A DNA stretch of 64,000 nucleotides, taken from positions 186,001 through 250,000 of the forward strand of contig NZ_FOOX01000001.1 of assembly GCF_900113335.1 (NCBI RefSeq), read 5' to 3'. The notes under the pieces were generated by a model, which was not told the DNA's origin, searched no databases, and saw only the letters and a program-made list of their open reading frames with translations. The position numbers and the translations under genes are program-made. This stretch comes from Desulfotruncus arcticus DSM 17038 (lineage in GTDB: Bacteria; Bacillota; Desulfotomaculia; Desulfotomaculales; Desulfallaceae). Positions 51,665-64,000 of the stretch are shown here, piece after piece (position 1 is the stretch's first letter; every line of letters starts with the position of its first letter).

Positions 51665-52749
51665 CAACTGATTTTAAACCGGAGCAGCTGGTTAGAGAAG
51701 GTCTGAAAAAGCTTATTCCATATAACCCGGGTAACTATACCGGTCTAATCAAGCTTGATGCCAATGAAAACCCGTACGATTTTCCTGCCGGGCTGATGCA
51801 ACAGGTTCTTGATACGGCTGGCCCACAAACTTTTAACCGCTATCCGGACGCCATGGCGGAAGAACTAATTAATGAGTTGGCCCAATGGCATAAAGTTGAG
51901 ACGAGGCAGATTATGGTGGGTAACGGCTCGGATGAATTGATTCTGGACCTGATGCTTGCTTTCGGTGCCGGAAACCGGGTAGTCATTGCGGTCCCCACTT
52001 TTTCCATGTACGGTATTCATGCTACAATAGCAGGTGCGGAAATCGTGGAAGCAGCCAGGCAGGATAATTTGGAACTGGATGTGGATAAAATAATATCCTC
52101 AGCGGAAGGCGCGGGATTAGTGGTGCTTTGCTCTCCCAACAACCCCACCGGTAATTCTTCCGGCACAGATCAAATTGTGGCTATTTTGGAAAACTGCAGC
52201 TGTCCGGTTGTGGTTGACCAGGCTTACGTGGACTTTGGAGGAAATGATTTTTTAAACCTTTTAGCTGAGCACCGTAACCTGATAGTTATGCGGACTTTTT
52301 CCAAGGCTTACGCACTGGCCGGGCTCAGAATTGGTTATCTGTTGACACACCCGGAAATAATTTTTTATTTACTTAAAGTCAAGCAACCTTTTAATTTAAA
52401 CGGTTTTTCCCAGGTTGCCGCATTAACGGTACTGCGCAACCGGGATTTATTTTTGCACAGGGTTAAAAAGCTAAATGAAGAAAAAATAATATTATATAAT
52501 GCTTTGCAGAAAATGAACGGCGTTCGAGTTTATCCTTCCGATGCCAACTTTCTGCTGTTTGAAACAGCAATACCCTCCATGGAAGTTTATAACGGCTTAC
52601 TGAAAAAGAATTTATTGATTAGAAATTTCGGAGACCCCCGGTTATCTAAGTATTTACGGGTATCTGTCGGATTGCCGGATGAAAATAAGTATTTTTTACA
52701 GTCTCTGCAGCAGGTTATTGATACTTTGAGGGAGAAAAAATCATGTTAG
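51661..52749 (+). CDS. hisC: Histidinol-phosphate aminotransferase HisC
   Basis: A 362-residue PLP enzyme of the class II aminotransferase fold. [12 protein letters not shown] opens the active site, PNNPTGN and the PLP-lysine loop [15 protein letters not shown] are present, and the C-terminus has [20 protein letters not shown] 51661 overlaps the hisD stop (ATGA). Confidence 0.95.
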   Translation: MTTDFKPEQLVREGLKKLIPYNPGNYTGLIKLDANENPYDFPAGLMQQVLDTAGPQTFNRYPDAMAEELINELAQWHKVETRQIMVGNGSDELILDLMLAFGAGNRVVIAVPTFSMYGIHATIAGAEIVEAARQDNLELDVDKIISSAEGAGLVVLCSPNNPTGNSSGTDQIVAILENCSCPVVVDQAYVDFGGNDFLNLLAEHRNLIVMRTFSKAYALAGLRIGYLLTHPEIIFYLLKVKQPFNLNGFSQVAALTVLRNRDLFLHRVKKLNEEKIILYNALQKMNGVRVYPSDANFLLFETAIPSMEVYNGLLKKNLLIRNFGDPRLSKYLRVSVGLPDENKYFLQSLQQVIDTLREKKSC

Positions 52750-53342
52750 AGCAAAAATTACGATTATCACAAATTAACAGAGAGACCAAAGAAACAGCGA
52801 TTGCTGTTTCCATTAACTTGGACGGCAGCGGTAAAGCGGCTATTGCTACAGGTGTACCTTTTTTGGACCACATGCTGGATCTACTGGCGGCCCACTCCAG
52901 GATCGATCTTGAGATCAAGGCCAGCGGGGACCTGGCCGTGGATGGGCATCATACCGTGGAAGACGTTGGTATTTGCCTGGGACTGGCGTTAAAAGATGCG
53001 CTGGGTGACAAAAAGGGTATTGAAAGATATGGCCATTTTCTGCTGCCAATGGACGAGTCTCTGGTAGCCGTGGCGCTGGATTTTAGCGGCCGGGGATTAC
53101 TGGCTTTTGATGTCCCCATGCCTGCTTCCAAGGTCGGCGAATTCGATACCGAATTGGTTGAAGAATTTCTGCGCGCAATGGCTGTTAACGGGTTAGTAAC
53201 CCTTCATGTTCGCCTATTGACAGGGAAAAATACACATCACATCATTGAGGCTGTTTTCAAGGCGCTGGGGAGAGCCTTGCGGTCAGCCGTAGCTGTGAGA
53301 GATCCTGCCGGGGGAGTGCCGTCCACCAAGGGAATACTTTAG
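52743..53342 (+). CDS. hisB: Imidazoleglycerol-phosphate dehydratase HisB
   Basis: A 199-residue manganese enzyme. The two His/Glu metal motifs [10 protein letters not shown] and KNTHHIIEA are present with [15 protein letters not shown]. It is the single-function dehydratase with no phosphatase domain. ATG 52743 overlaps hisC by 7 bp, behind GGGAG. Confidence 0.96.
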   Translation: MLEQKLRLSQINRETKETAIAVSINLDGSGKAAIATGVPFLDHMLDLLAAHSRIDLEIKASGDLAVDGHHTVEDVGICLGLALKDALGDKKGIERYGHFLLPMDESLVAVALDFSGRGLLAFDVPMPASKVGEFDTELVEEFLRAMAVNGLVTLHVRLLTGKNTHHIIEAVFKALGRALRSAVAVRDPAGGVPSTKGIL

Positions 53343-53364
53343 TGTCAGGGGAGAGGGAAAGTTT

Positions 53365-53976
53365 TTGATAGCCATTATTGATTATGGTATGGGTAACCTG
53401 CGCAGCGTGGCCAAAGGCTTTGAAAAAGTTGGGATTGATGTCGGGGTGACAAATAATCCCGCAGATTTAAGCAGTGCTGGGGGTGTAGTATTGCCCGGGG
53501 TTGGTGCATTTTCAGACGCCATGGACAGTTTGTTGCAACAGGGCATGATCGAATCTATCTACCGGGTGGTGGAAGAAGGTAAACCATTCCTGGGAATATG
53601 CCTGGGCCTCCAGTTATTGTTCGAAGCCAGCGAAGAGTGGGGAACAACCAAAGGATTGGGGCTTTTGCCCGGCCGGGTTAAAAAACTGCCGTCCGGGGTG
53701 AAAATACCCCATATGGGCTGGAACACTTTAAAATTTAAAAGAGAATGCCCGCTTTTTGACGGGATTCCCGAAGACAGCGCTTTTTATTTTGTACATTCCT
53801 ATTTCGTCGACCCGTCCGACCCTACAGATATCGTCGGTGCTACTGAATATGGGATTGAGTTTACTTCAGTTGCGGCCAGGAACAACGTATTCGGGATTCA
53901 GTTTCACCCCGAAAAAAGCAGCGCGCTGGGCCTGCAAATATTGAAAAACTTTGGGAGGTTGGTTGAAAGATGTTAA
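53365..53976 (+). CDS. hisH: IGP synthase glutaminase subunit HisH
   Basis: A 203-residue class I amidotransferase feeding ammonia to HisF. IIDYGMGNLRSV starts it; nucleophile Cys79 lies in LGICLGLQLLFE and His181/Glu183 in FHPEKS. TTG 53365 follows GAGAGGGAAAG. It overlaps hisA by 7 bp. Confidence 0.96.
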   Translation: MIAIIDYGMGNLRSVAKGFEKVGIDVGVTNNPADLSSAGGVVLPGVGAFSDAMDSLLQQGMIESIYRVVEEGKPFLGICLGLQLLFEASEEWGTTKGLGLLPGRVKKLPSGVKIPHMGWNTLKFKRECPLFDGIPEDSAFYFVHSYFVDPSDPTDIVGATEYGIEFTSVAARNNVFGIQFHPEKSSALGLQILKNFGRLVERC

Positions 53977-54716
53977 TAATCCCGGCAATAGACCTCCGGG
54001 CTGGGAAATGTGTCCGGCTGGTGGAGGGCAGGCTTGACCGCGAAACAGTTTATTCCGATAACCCGATGGCCGTTGCCCGTATTTGGGAAGGAAACGGCGC
54101 CCGCCTGCTGCATGTGGTGGATCTGGACGGCGCCTTTGCAGGATCGCCCAAGAACCTGGAAACAATAAACAGTATTATCGAAGCTGTCGGCATCCCCGTT
54201 CAGGTTGGAGGGGGAATCAGGGATATTCCGACAATCGAGCGACTGCTGCAAATGGGAGTTGCCAGAGTAATTCTGGGCACTGTCGCCATTAGAAACCCCG
54301 AATTGGTCCAGGAAGCCTGTGATCGCTTTGGCGAGCGCATTGTTGTGGGCATTGACGCCCGTGACGGTAAAGTAGCCATAGAAGGCTGGGGCTTAACTGC
54401 GGAAAAGGATGCGCTTGAACTGGTTAACGAAGTCAGTAAGATGGGGATCAAAAGGGTTATTTTTACGGATATTTCCCGTGATGGAACTTTAAAGGGGCCG
54501 AACCTGGAGGCGATTAAAAAACTGGTCACCTCCGTTGATGTTAAGGTTATTGCCTCCGGTGGAGTTTCAACAATTGACGATATCAAATCATTAAATGAAC
54601 TGAAGCATCTTGGCGTTGAGGGAGTTATTGTGGGCAAGGCCCTTTACGCCGGTACGGTTAGTTTTACAGAAGCACTGGAAATTGTCAATAAAGAAAGGTC
54701 AGCGCTGCCATGTTAA
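53970..54716 (+). CDS. hisA: ProFAR isomerase HisA
   Basis: A 248-residue TIM-barrel sugar isomerase. The first catalytic Asp is in [14 protein letters not shown], the second in [15 protein letters not shown], and the phosphate loops are VGGGIRD and [14 protein letters not shown] precedes ATG 53970; the end overlaps hisF by 7 bp. Confidence 0.95.
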   Translation: MLIIPAIDLRAGKCVRLVEGRLDRETVYSDNPMAVARIWEGNGARLLHVVDLDGAFAGSPKNLETINSIIEAVGIPVQVGGGIRDIPTIERLLQMGVARVILGTVAIRNPELVQEACDRFGERIVVGIDARDGKVAIEGWGLTAEKDALELVNEVSKMGIKRVIFTDISRDGTLKGPNLEAIKKLVTSVDVKVIASGGVSTIDDIKSLNELKHLGVEGVIVGKALYAGTVSFTEALEIVNKERSALPC

Positions 54717-55468
54717 TGAAAAGAATTGTCCCTTGTCTTGATGTGACCGGCGGCCGGGTGGTTAAAGGCACAAATTTCGTGGATTTGCGCGACGCGGGCG
54801 ACCCCGTGGAACTGGCGGCTGTTTATGACCGTGAAGGTGCGGACGAGCTGGTATTTCTGGATATTACGGCTTCGCACGAAGGCCGCAAGACAGTGCTGGA
54901 TATGGTTTACCGTACCGCATCGGAAGTGTTCATACCGTTTACAGTAGGCGGCGGGATAAGCACAACCGAAGATATCCGGGCGATGCTGAGTGCCGGAGCC
55001 GACAAAGTATCTATCAATACAGCGGCGATTAAAAACCCGCGGGTTATTGCCGAGGCGTCGGAGAGGTTTGGCAGTCAGTGTATTGTGGTGGCCATTGACG
55101 CCCGTAATGTTGGGCCTAATAAATGGGAAGTATATATTCATGGAGGAAGGACCCCTACCGGGATTGATGCCGTAGCCTGGGCAACTGAGGTAGAGAGCCT
55201 GGGAGCCGGTGAAATATTGCTGACCAGTATGGACCGGGACGGTACCAAAGACGGTTATGATATCTCCCTAACCCGGGCTATCGCGGAAGGGGTTAATATA
55301 CCGGTAATCGCCTCAGGCGGCGTTGGCAATCTTGATCACATCGTGGAGGGCTTAACCGCCGGCGGGGCCGATGCGGCCCTTGCAGCCTCTATATTTCACT
55401 TCGGTACATACTCCATTGCCCAAACTAAAAAATATTTAAGGGAACACAACGTCCCGGTAAGAATTTAG
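54710..55468 (+). CDS. hisF: IGP synthase cyclase subunit HisF
   Basis: A 252-residue TIM-barrel partner of His[21 protein letters not shown] holds the first catalytic Asp, [15 protein letters not shown] the second, with PFTVGGGI and VIASGGVGN phosphate loops. ATG 54710 gives the standard start. Confidence 0.96.
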   Translation: MLMKRIVPCLDVTGGRVVKGTNFVDLRDAGDPVELAAVYDREGADELVFLDITASHEGRKTVLDMVYRTASEVFIPFTVGGGISTTEDIRAMLSAGADKVSINTAAIKNPRVIAEASERFGSQCIVVAIDARNVGPNKWEVYIHGGRTPTGIDAVAWATEVESLGAGEILLTSMDRDGTKDGYDISLTRAIAEGVNIPVIASGGVGNLDHIVEGLTAGGADAALAASIFHFGTYSIAQTKKYLREHNVPVRI

Positions 55469-55497
55469 AAAGTAAATCAACCAAAGGTGTGTTTAAA

Positions 55498-55887
55498 TTG
55501 CGGATTAAACCGGAAGAATTAAAATATAGCCAAGACGGACTGATTCCTGCCATAGTGCAGGATGCCAAAACCAAAGAAGTGCTGATGCTGGCATATATGA
55601 ACAGCGAGGCTGTCGCCAAAACACTTGCTACCGGAGAAACCTGGTTCTGGAGCAGAAGCAGGCAAAAATTCTGGCACAAGGGTGAATCGTCCGGAAATGT
55701 ACAAAAAGTAAAAGAAGTGTTATATGATTGTGACCGGGATACGCTGCTGGTGCTGGTCGAGCAAAAAGGAGCGGCCTGTCACGAAGGCTATTACAGCTGT
55801 TTCCACTATGCACTGGCTCCGGACGGTGAGGTTACAGTTATTGGCGAACCACTTTTTGATCCTGAAAAAGTTTACGGTAAAAGCTGA
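55498..55887 (+). CDS. hisI: Phosphoribosyl-AMP cyclohydrolase HisI (single domain)
   Basis: A 129-residue zinc enzyme with the metal motif [13 protein letters not shown] and the cysteines of [30 protein letters not shown] is the substrate loop. The HisE domain often fused at the C-terminus is missing, and no hisE gene is nearby. TTG 55498 follows AAAGGTG; GTG 55489 overlaps that site. Confidence 0.93.
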   Translation: MRIKPEELKYSQDGLIPAIVQDAKTKEVLMLAYMNSEAVAKTLATGETWFWSRSRQKFWHKGESSGNVQKVKEVLYDCDRDTLLVLVEQKGAACHEGYYSCFHYALAPDGEVTVIGEPLFDPEKVYGKS

Positions 55888-55920
55888 TGCACTAGCCACC
55901 GCAAGGTGGCATTTCTAATT

Positions 55921-56041
55921 AGAATACAGGAGTCAGGAGATAGGAGTCAGTAGGGATTTTTGCATTCCTTTATGTATTTTAGACCCTTGATTATTAACTA
56001 AAAATTATTCTGACTCCTGACTCCTGAATTCTGACTCCTAG
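55921..56041. repeat. GGAGTCAG inverted-repeat element, copy 3
   Basis: Left arm (55921-55953, CAGGAGTCAGGAG and AGGAGTCAG) faces a right arm (56006-56040, ATTCTGACTCCTGACTCCTG and CTGACTCCTA) over an AT-rich core. It fills the gap between hisI and pcrA. Confidence 0.85.
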
Positions 56042-56060
56042 ATTAAATGCGGAGGTTGTA

Positions 56061-60285
<4,225 letters not shown>

Positions 60286-60294
60286 CTTAATAGC

Positions 60295-60323
60295 TTGCTA
60301 CCTAATTTTGCCTTTGATATAAT
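60295..60323 (+). promoter_or_regulatory. Sigma-A promoter of gatCAB
   Basis: TTGCTA at 60295-60300, a 17-nt spacer and TATAAT at 60318-60323, 34 bp before the gatC ATG. Confidence 0.75.
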
Positions 60324-60357
60324 GGTTGCAGCTTTTGTGTGAAAAGGAAGGTGCTAT

Positions 60358-60639
60358 ATGATCAGCCTCAAAGACGTGGAGCATGTGGCTTTGCTGGGTC
60401 GTCTGGAATTAACCGTTGAAGAGAAAGAGGTATACGCTAAACAGCTTAGCGATATTCTGGAATACGCGCGAAAATTACAAGACCTGGATACCACCGACAC
60501 GCAACCCACTGCTCACGTATTACCGTTGAAAAACGTATTTAGGGAAGATAAGGTCGGCGAACATTTGCCCGTGGAAAATGTCCTGGCCAACGCGCCGGAA
60601 AAACAGGACAACTTTTTTAAAGTACCCAAAATTGTTTAA
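60358..60639 (+). CDS. gatC: Asp-tRNA(Asn)/Glu-tRNA(Gln) amidotransferase subunit C
   Basis: A 93-residue stabilising subunit of GatCAB. VEHVALLGRLELTVEEKE, LSDILEYARKLQDLDT and the C-terminal VPKIV are family hallmarks. GGAAGG precedes ATG 60358. Confidence 0.95.
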   Translation: MISLKDVEHVALLGRLELTVEEKEVYAKQLSDILEYARKLQDLDTTDTQPTAHVLPLKNVFREDKVGEHLPVENVLANAPEKQDNFFKVPKIV

Positions 60640-60663
60640 TATTAAAGGCTGGAGGTAGTTGTT

Positions 60664-62115
60664 TTGCATCTGAATTACCTTACCGCACACCAGTTACATG
60701 ACATGCTGGTTAACGGGGATATTAGCTCTGAAGAATTAACGTTAGCTGTATTTAACCGGATAGAACAGGTAGATGAAAGAATTCGTGCTTTTATTACTGT
60801 GACCAGGGAGCAAGCCCTGCAGCAGGCCAAAAAAGTTGACCAGGCCCGGCTTGCCGGGGACAAGCTTCCACCCCTGGCCGGGATTCCCGTGGCCGTTAAA
60901 GATAATATGTGTACCAGGGGAATTCGCACCACTTGTGCTTCTAAAATCCTATATCAATTTGTCCCTCCCTATAATGCCACGGTAATTGACAGGTTAAACA
61001 AGGAGCAGATGGTTCTGGTAGGTAAAACTAATTTAGACGAGTTTGCCATGGGCTCATCCTGTGAAAACTCTGCTTTTTTCCCAACCAGTAACCCCTGGGA
61101 TGAAACAAGAGTGCCCGGCGGGTCCAGCGGGGGCTCGGCAGCGGCTGTGGCGTCCGGTGAAACTGTGCTGGCTTTGGGATCGGACACCGGCGGGTCCATC
61201 AGGCAGCCGGCTTCTTTCTGTGGCGTGGTTGGGATGAAACCTACCTACGGTGCGGTATCTCGTTATGGCCTGGTGGCGTACGCGTCATCACTGGACCAAA
61301 TCGGTCCTTTTGCCAGAGACGTGACTGACTGTGCACTTTTGCTGAATGCCATCTGCGGCCATGACCCACTTGACTCCACATCGGCGCCTTATGACCAGCC
61401 GGACTACAAAATGTCACTTAATGGAGAGATCAAGGGCATGAAAATCGGCGTTCCCAGAGAAATGATGGGAGATGGAATTGATGCCGGGGTTAGGGAAGTT
61501 ATCGAAAAGGCCATTGACGTACTGACGGGCTTGGGCGCGTTTATAGAAGAGACCACCTTGCCCCATACCGAGTATGCGCTGCCTGCTTATTATTTAATTG
61601 CGCCTGCCGAGGCCAGTTCGAATCTGGCCCGTTATGACGGCGTGGCTTATGGCTACCGGTCGGAAAAGGCCCAGGATATGGTGGACATGTACATGAAGTC
61701 CAGGAGTGAAGGATTCGGGCCCGAAGTCAAACGCAGGATTATGCTTGGCACTTACGCTTTGTCGGCAGGGTATTACGATGCTTATTATAACCAGGCGCTT
61801 AAGGTTAGAACACTGGTCAAAAACGATTTTGACCGGGCCTTTAATAAATACGACCTGCTGTTAGGGCCGGTTGCCCCGTGCACCGCCTTTAAACGTGGTG
61901 AAAAAATAGATGACCCGATGCAGATGTACCTGGTAGATATATGTACTCTTTCTGTAAACCTGGCCGGGATACCGGCGATTTCCGTACCAGCCGGTATGTC
62001 AGGTAATTTACCTGTGGGACTGCATCTGATGGGTAAGCCATTTGGAGAGGAAGATATTCTTCGCGCAGCCTATGCGTTTGAACAAAATACTGACCATCAC
62101 CTCAAATTTCCATAA
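60664..62115 (+). CDS. gatA: GatCAB glutaminase/amidotransferase subunit A
   Basis: A 483-residue amidase-signature enzyme that releases ammonia from glutamine for misacylated tRNA. The Ser-cis-Ser-Lys triad is complete: Lys79 (VAVKDN), Ser154 ([10 protein letters not shown]) and Ser178 ([10 protein letters not shown]). TTG 60664 follows GGAGG. Confidence 0.96.
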   Translation: MHLNYLTAHQLHDMLVNGDISSEELTLAVFNRIEQVDERIRAFITVTREQALQQAKKVDQARLAGDKLPPLAGIPVAVKDNMCTRGIRTTCASKILYQFVPPYNATVIDRLNKEQMVLVGKTNLDEFAMGSSCENSAFFPTSNPWDETRVPGGSSGGSAAAVASGETVLALGSDTGGSIRQPASFCGVVGMKPTYGAVSRYGLVAYASSLDQIGPFARDVTDCALLLNAICGHDPLDSTSAPYDQPDYKMSLNGEIKGMKIGVPREMMGDGIDAGVREVIEKAIDVLTGLGAFIEETTLPHTEYALPAYYLIAPAEASSNLARYDGVAYGYRSEKAQDMVDMYMKSRSEGFGPEVKRRIMLGTYALSAGYYDAYYNQALKVRTLVKNDFDRAFNKYDLLLGPVAPCTAFKRGEKIDDPMQMYLVDICTLSVNLAGIPAISVPAGMSGNLPVGLHLMGKPFGEEDILRAAYAFEQNTDHHLKFP

Positions 62116-62149
62116 AAAAACGCGCGTTTTAATACTTTAATCCTTAGCT

Positions 62150-62169
62150 CTTGCCATATATATGGCAAG
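62150..62169. repeat. Perfect 20-bp palindrome between gatA and gatB
   Basis: CTTGCCATAT and its exact reverse complement ATATGGCAAG abut. A second palindrome, AAAACGCGCGTTTT, lies at 62117-62130. They sit just ahead of the gatB start in a 94-bp gap. Confidence 0.75.
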
Positions 62170-62209
62170 ATACTTTTCCCAAAGTGGTGCAAAACGGGAG
62201 GTGCATAAA

Positions 62210-63652
62210 TTGTCTCAATACGAGGCTGTTATCGGCCTGGAAGTACACGTTGAATTAAAAACCAACACTAAAATATTTTGCAATTCCAGTACGGAATTCG
62301 GAGCCGATCCCAATCATCATATCTGCCCGGTGTGTCTCGGTTTGCCCGGTGTTTTACCGGTGGTTAATAAAAAGGTTGTAGAGTATGCGATAAAGGCAGG
62401 TCTGGCCTTAAACTGCAAAATTGCTTCATTTTCTAAGTTTGACAGAAAAAATTACTATTATCCTGATTTGCCCAAAAACTATCAAATATCTCAGTATGAC
62501 CTGCCTATTGCGGAGCATGGATATTTGGAAGTTAATGTGGGTGGTCAAGAAAAAAGAATTGGGATAACCCGGGTTCATATGGAAGAGGATGCGGGTAAAC
62601 TGGTGCATCAGGGGACAATTGCCACAACACCTTTCTCGTTGGTGGATTATAACCGCACCGGAGTACCGTTGATTGAAATAGTATCTGAGCCCGATATGCG
62701 CAGTGCGGAAGAAGCTATTGCTTATTTGGAAAAGTTAAAGGCTATTATCCAATATACCGGGGTAAGCGACTGTAAGATGCAGGAAGGTTCGTTACGCTGT
62801 GACGCCAACATATCAGTGCGCCCGGTAGGACAGAAAGAACTTGGCACCAAGACGGAATTGAAAAATATGAACTCATTTAAGGCGCTGCATAAGGCAGTGG
62901 CTTACGAAATAGAGCGGCAGATAGAGGTACTGGAAGACGGTGGCGAAATAACCCAGGAAACGAGGACCTGGGACGAAGCCAGGGGGGTTACCCTGACCAT
63001 GCGCAGCAAAGAGGAAGCCCATGACTACAGGTATTTCCCTGATCCCGACCTGGTGCCGCTGGTTATTTCACAAGAATGGGTTAAAGAAATTCAAAACGGG
63101 ATTCCGGAATTACCCGACCAACGCAAAGAACGTTTCACCCGTGAATTAGGTCTCCCTGATTATGATGCAATGGTGTTAACATCAACCAAGGAACTGGCTG
63201 ATTTTTATGAGCAATGCGTGGAGCTGTATAATAACCCCAAAGCTATAAGCAACTGGATCATGGGCGACATGCTAAAAATGATGAACGCCAGCGGTCTGGA
63301 AATAACGGATGTGCGCTTTAAGCCTGAACAATTGGCCAAACTGCTGCAGCTGATGGATAAAGGAACTATTAGCGGTAAAATTGCTAAAAACGTTTTTGAA
63401 GAGATGTTTAATTCAGGTAAAGATCCGGAAGCAATCGTTAAGGAAAAAGGGTTGGTTCAGATTAGTGACGAGGGCCTGATTGAAAAAGTGGCGCAGCAAG
63501 TCATTGAAGCTAATCCCAAGTCTGTTGAAGACTATAAAAACGGCAAAAAACAGGCCATTGGGTTCCTGGTCGGTCAGGTAATGAAAGCGACCAAAGGGAA
63601 AGCCAATCCCGGCATCGTTAATAAAATGCTTACAGATTTGCTGGATAAGTAA
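62210..63652 (+). CDS. gatB: GatCAB subunit B
   Basis: A 480-residue subunit that binds tRNA and performs the kinase-transamidase step. [13 protein letters not shown], zinc-site cysteines in IFCNS and [30 protein letters not shown] and a C-terminal YqeY-like tail ([17 protein letters not shown]) are all seen. TTG 62210 follows GGGAGGTG; ATG 62162 lies within the palindrome region. Confidence 0.96.
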   Translation: MSQYEAVIGLEVHVELKTNTKIFCNSSTEFGADPNHHICPVCLGLPGVLPVVNKKVVEYAIKAGLALNCKIASFSKFDRKNYYYPDLPKNYQISQYDLPIAEHGYLEVNVGGQEKRIGITRVHMEEDAGKLVHQGTIATTPFSLVDYNRTGVPLIEIVSEPDMRSAEEAIAYLEKLKAIIQYTGVSDCKMQEGSLRCDANISVRPVGQKELGTKTELKNMNSFKALHKAVAYEIERQIEVLEDGGEITQETRTWDEARGVTLTMRSKEEAHDYRYFPDPDLVPLVISQEWVKEIQNGIPELPDQRKERFTRELGLPDYDAMVLTSTKELADFYEQCVELYNNPKAISNWIMGDMLKMMNASGLEITDVRFKPEQLAKLLQLMDKGTISGKIAKNVFEEMFNSGKDPEAIVKEKGLVQISDEGLIEKVAQQVIEANPKSVEDYKNGKKQAIGFLVGQVMKATKGKANPGIVNKMLTDLLDK

Positions 63653-63656
63653 AAAA

Positions 63657-63743
63657 GCAGGAGTCAGAAGACAGAAGTCAGGAGTCAGAATGAGAGAACA
63701 GGCGAAAACATTTTCTCGGGGCATTGAATTCTGTCTACCTGAA
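63657..63743. repeat. GGAGTCAG element, copy 4
   Basis: Left arm 63657-63699 (GCAGGAGTCAG, then the 31 bases shared with copy 2) and a worn right arm at 63724-63743 (TTGAATTCTGTCTACCTGAA). Confidence 0.8.
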
Positions 63744-63764
63744 TAGTAATGATTTCTAAATTAT

Positions 63765-63803
63765 AACGCCGGGAAAAGGGTTTTCTTTGTACCGGCGTTT
63801 TTA
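63765..63803 (+). terminator. Terminator of gatCAB
   Basis: Stem AACGCCGG (63765-63772) with CCGGCGTT (63792-63799), inner GAAAAG/TTTTC, followed by TTTTA. Confidence 0.8.
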
Positions 63804-64000
63804 TGCATTTGGGGGGATCTGGAAATATAGGAACGCTTAACTCCGTTATTACCCATGTATACAGCATTATGCAGGTAAAAAGCTTTTCACATTTCTCCTG
63901 ATGTGATAAAATTAAGTTTAAGTTTTGATCGAGTGTTTACATAAATATACTAATAATATTAATATTATTTACTATTCAGGTAGTCAGAATTACTAATTGT

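Larger units (their letters stand above)
63653..64000. other. Gene-free right end of the window
   Basis: About 350 bp without a supported ORF. It holds a GGAGTCAG element, the gatCAB terminator and, near the edge, an 18-bp AT palindrome AATAATATT/AATATTATT at 63952-63969. Whatever gene follows starts outside the window. Confidence 0.65.

Overview
The window looks like chromosomal DNA of a low-to-mid GC, motile, anaerobic Gram-positive bacterium of the Peptococcaceae/Desulfotomaculum type. This is inferred from the order of the flagellar genes, frequent TTG/GTG starts behind strong AGGAGG-like ribosome sites, an FliY/CheC/CheD-type (Bacillus/Clostridia) flagellar switch, GatCAB and a TrpR-like YerC/HisR regulator. 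It has no rRNA, tRNA, CRISPR array or transposase that I can see. Nearly all genes are on the plus strand; the exception is a two-gene minus-strand unit at 35.8-37.4 kb.

Layout. (1) 0-2.1 kb: the end of a RES-domain gene, a hairpin-rich spacer, a short flagellin gene, a small coiled-coil gene and yjfB. (2) 2.2-3.4 kb: a MntA/HepT-type toxin-antitoxin pair with its own promoter and terminator. (3) 3.4-6.4 kb: the late flagellar unit fliD-fliS-flgN-like-flaG, headed by a textbook sigma-28 promoter. (4) 6.4-35.5 kb: one very long flagellar/chemotaxis operon, flgB-flgC-fliE-fliF-fliG-fliH-fliI-fliJ-fliK-flgD-(flagellar operon protein)-short hook paralogue-flgE-fliL-fliN-fliO-fliP-fliQ-fliR-flhB-flhA-flhF-flhG-PilZ-sigD-flgF-flgG-cheD-cheR-cheC-cheY-fliM-fliY. 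It starts with a sigma-A promoter, a cyclic-di-GMP-I riboswitch and an intrinsic terminator, so entry into the operon appears gated by c-di-GMP. The PilZ protein encoded inside it would be a second c-di-GMP checkpoint, and its sigma-28 would then switch on the fliD unit. (5) 35.5-38.9 kb: a bidirectional terminator, DUF1015 and a MazG-like pyrophosphohydrolase on the minus strand, a secreted or anchored protein of unknown role, and hpt. (6) 39-49.8 kb: guaA, then purE-purB-purC-purF-purM-purN-purH-purD behind a consensus promoter, a PRPP (ykkC subtype 2b) riboswitch and a terminator. (7) 49.9-55.9 kb: a yerC/hisR-type regulator with a perfect dyad over its promoter, then hisD-hisC-hisB-hisH-hisA-hisF-hisI. 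(8) 56-63.7 kb: pcrA-ligA and gatC-gatA-gatB.

The core genes are conventional. What stands out is regulatory and structural: the conserved c-di-GMP-binding core of the riboswitch is perfectly complementary to the 3' half of the terminator; the PRPP riboswitch controls de novo purine synthesis; FliK carries three gapless 58-residue repeats behind a probable 21-codon coupled leader ORF; the hook protein FlgE has tandem outer-domain repeats beside a short paralogue; three switch proteins each start with a CheY-docking-like peptide; and three families of small dispersed intergenic repeats occupy the gaps inside operons. The purine cluster lacks FGAM synthetase (purS/Q/L) and purK, and the histidine cluster lacks hisG/Z/E and a histidinol-phosphatase, so those steps must be encoded elsewhere.
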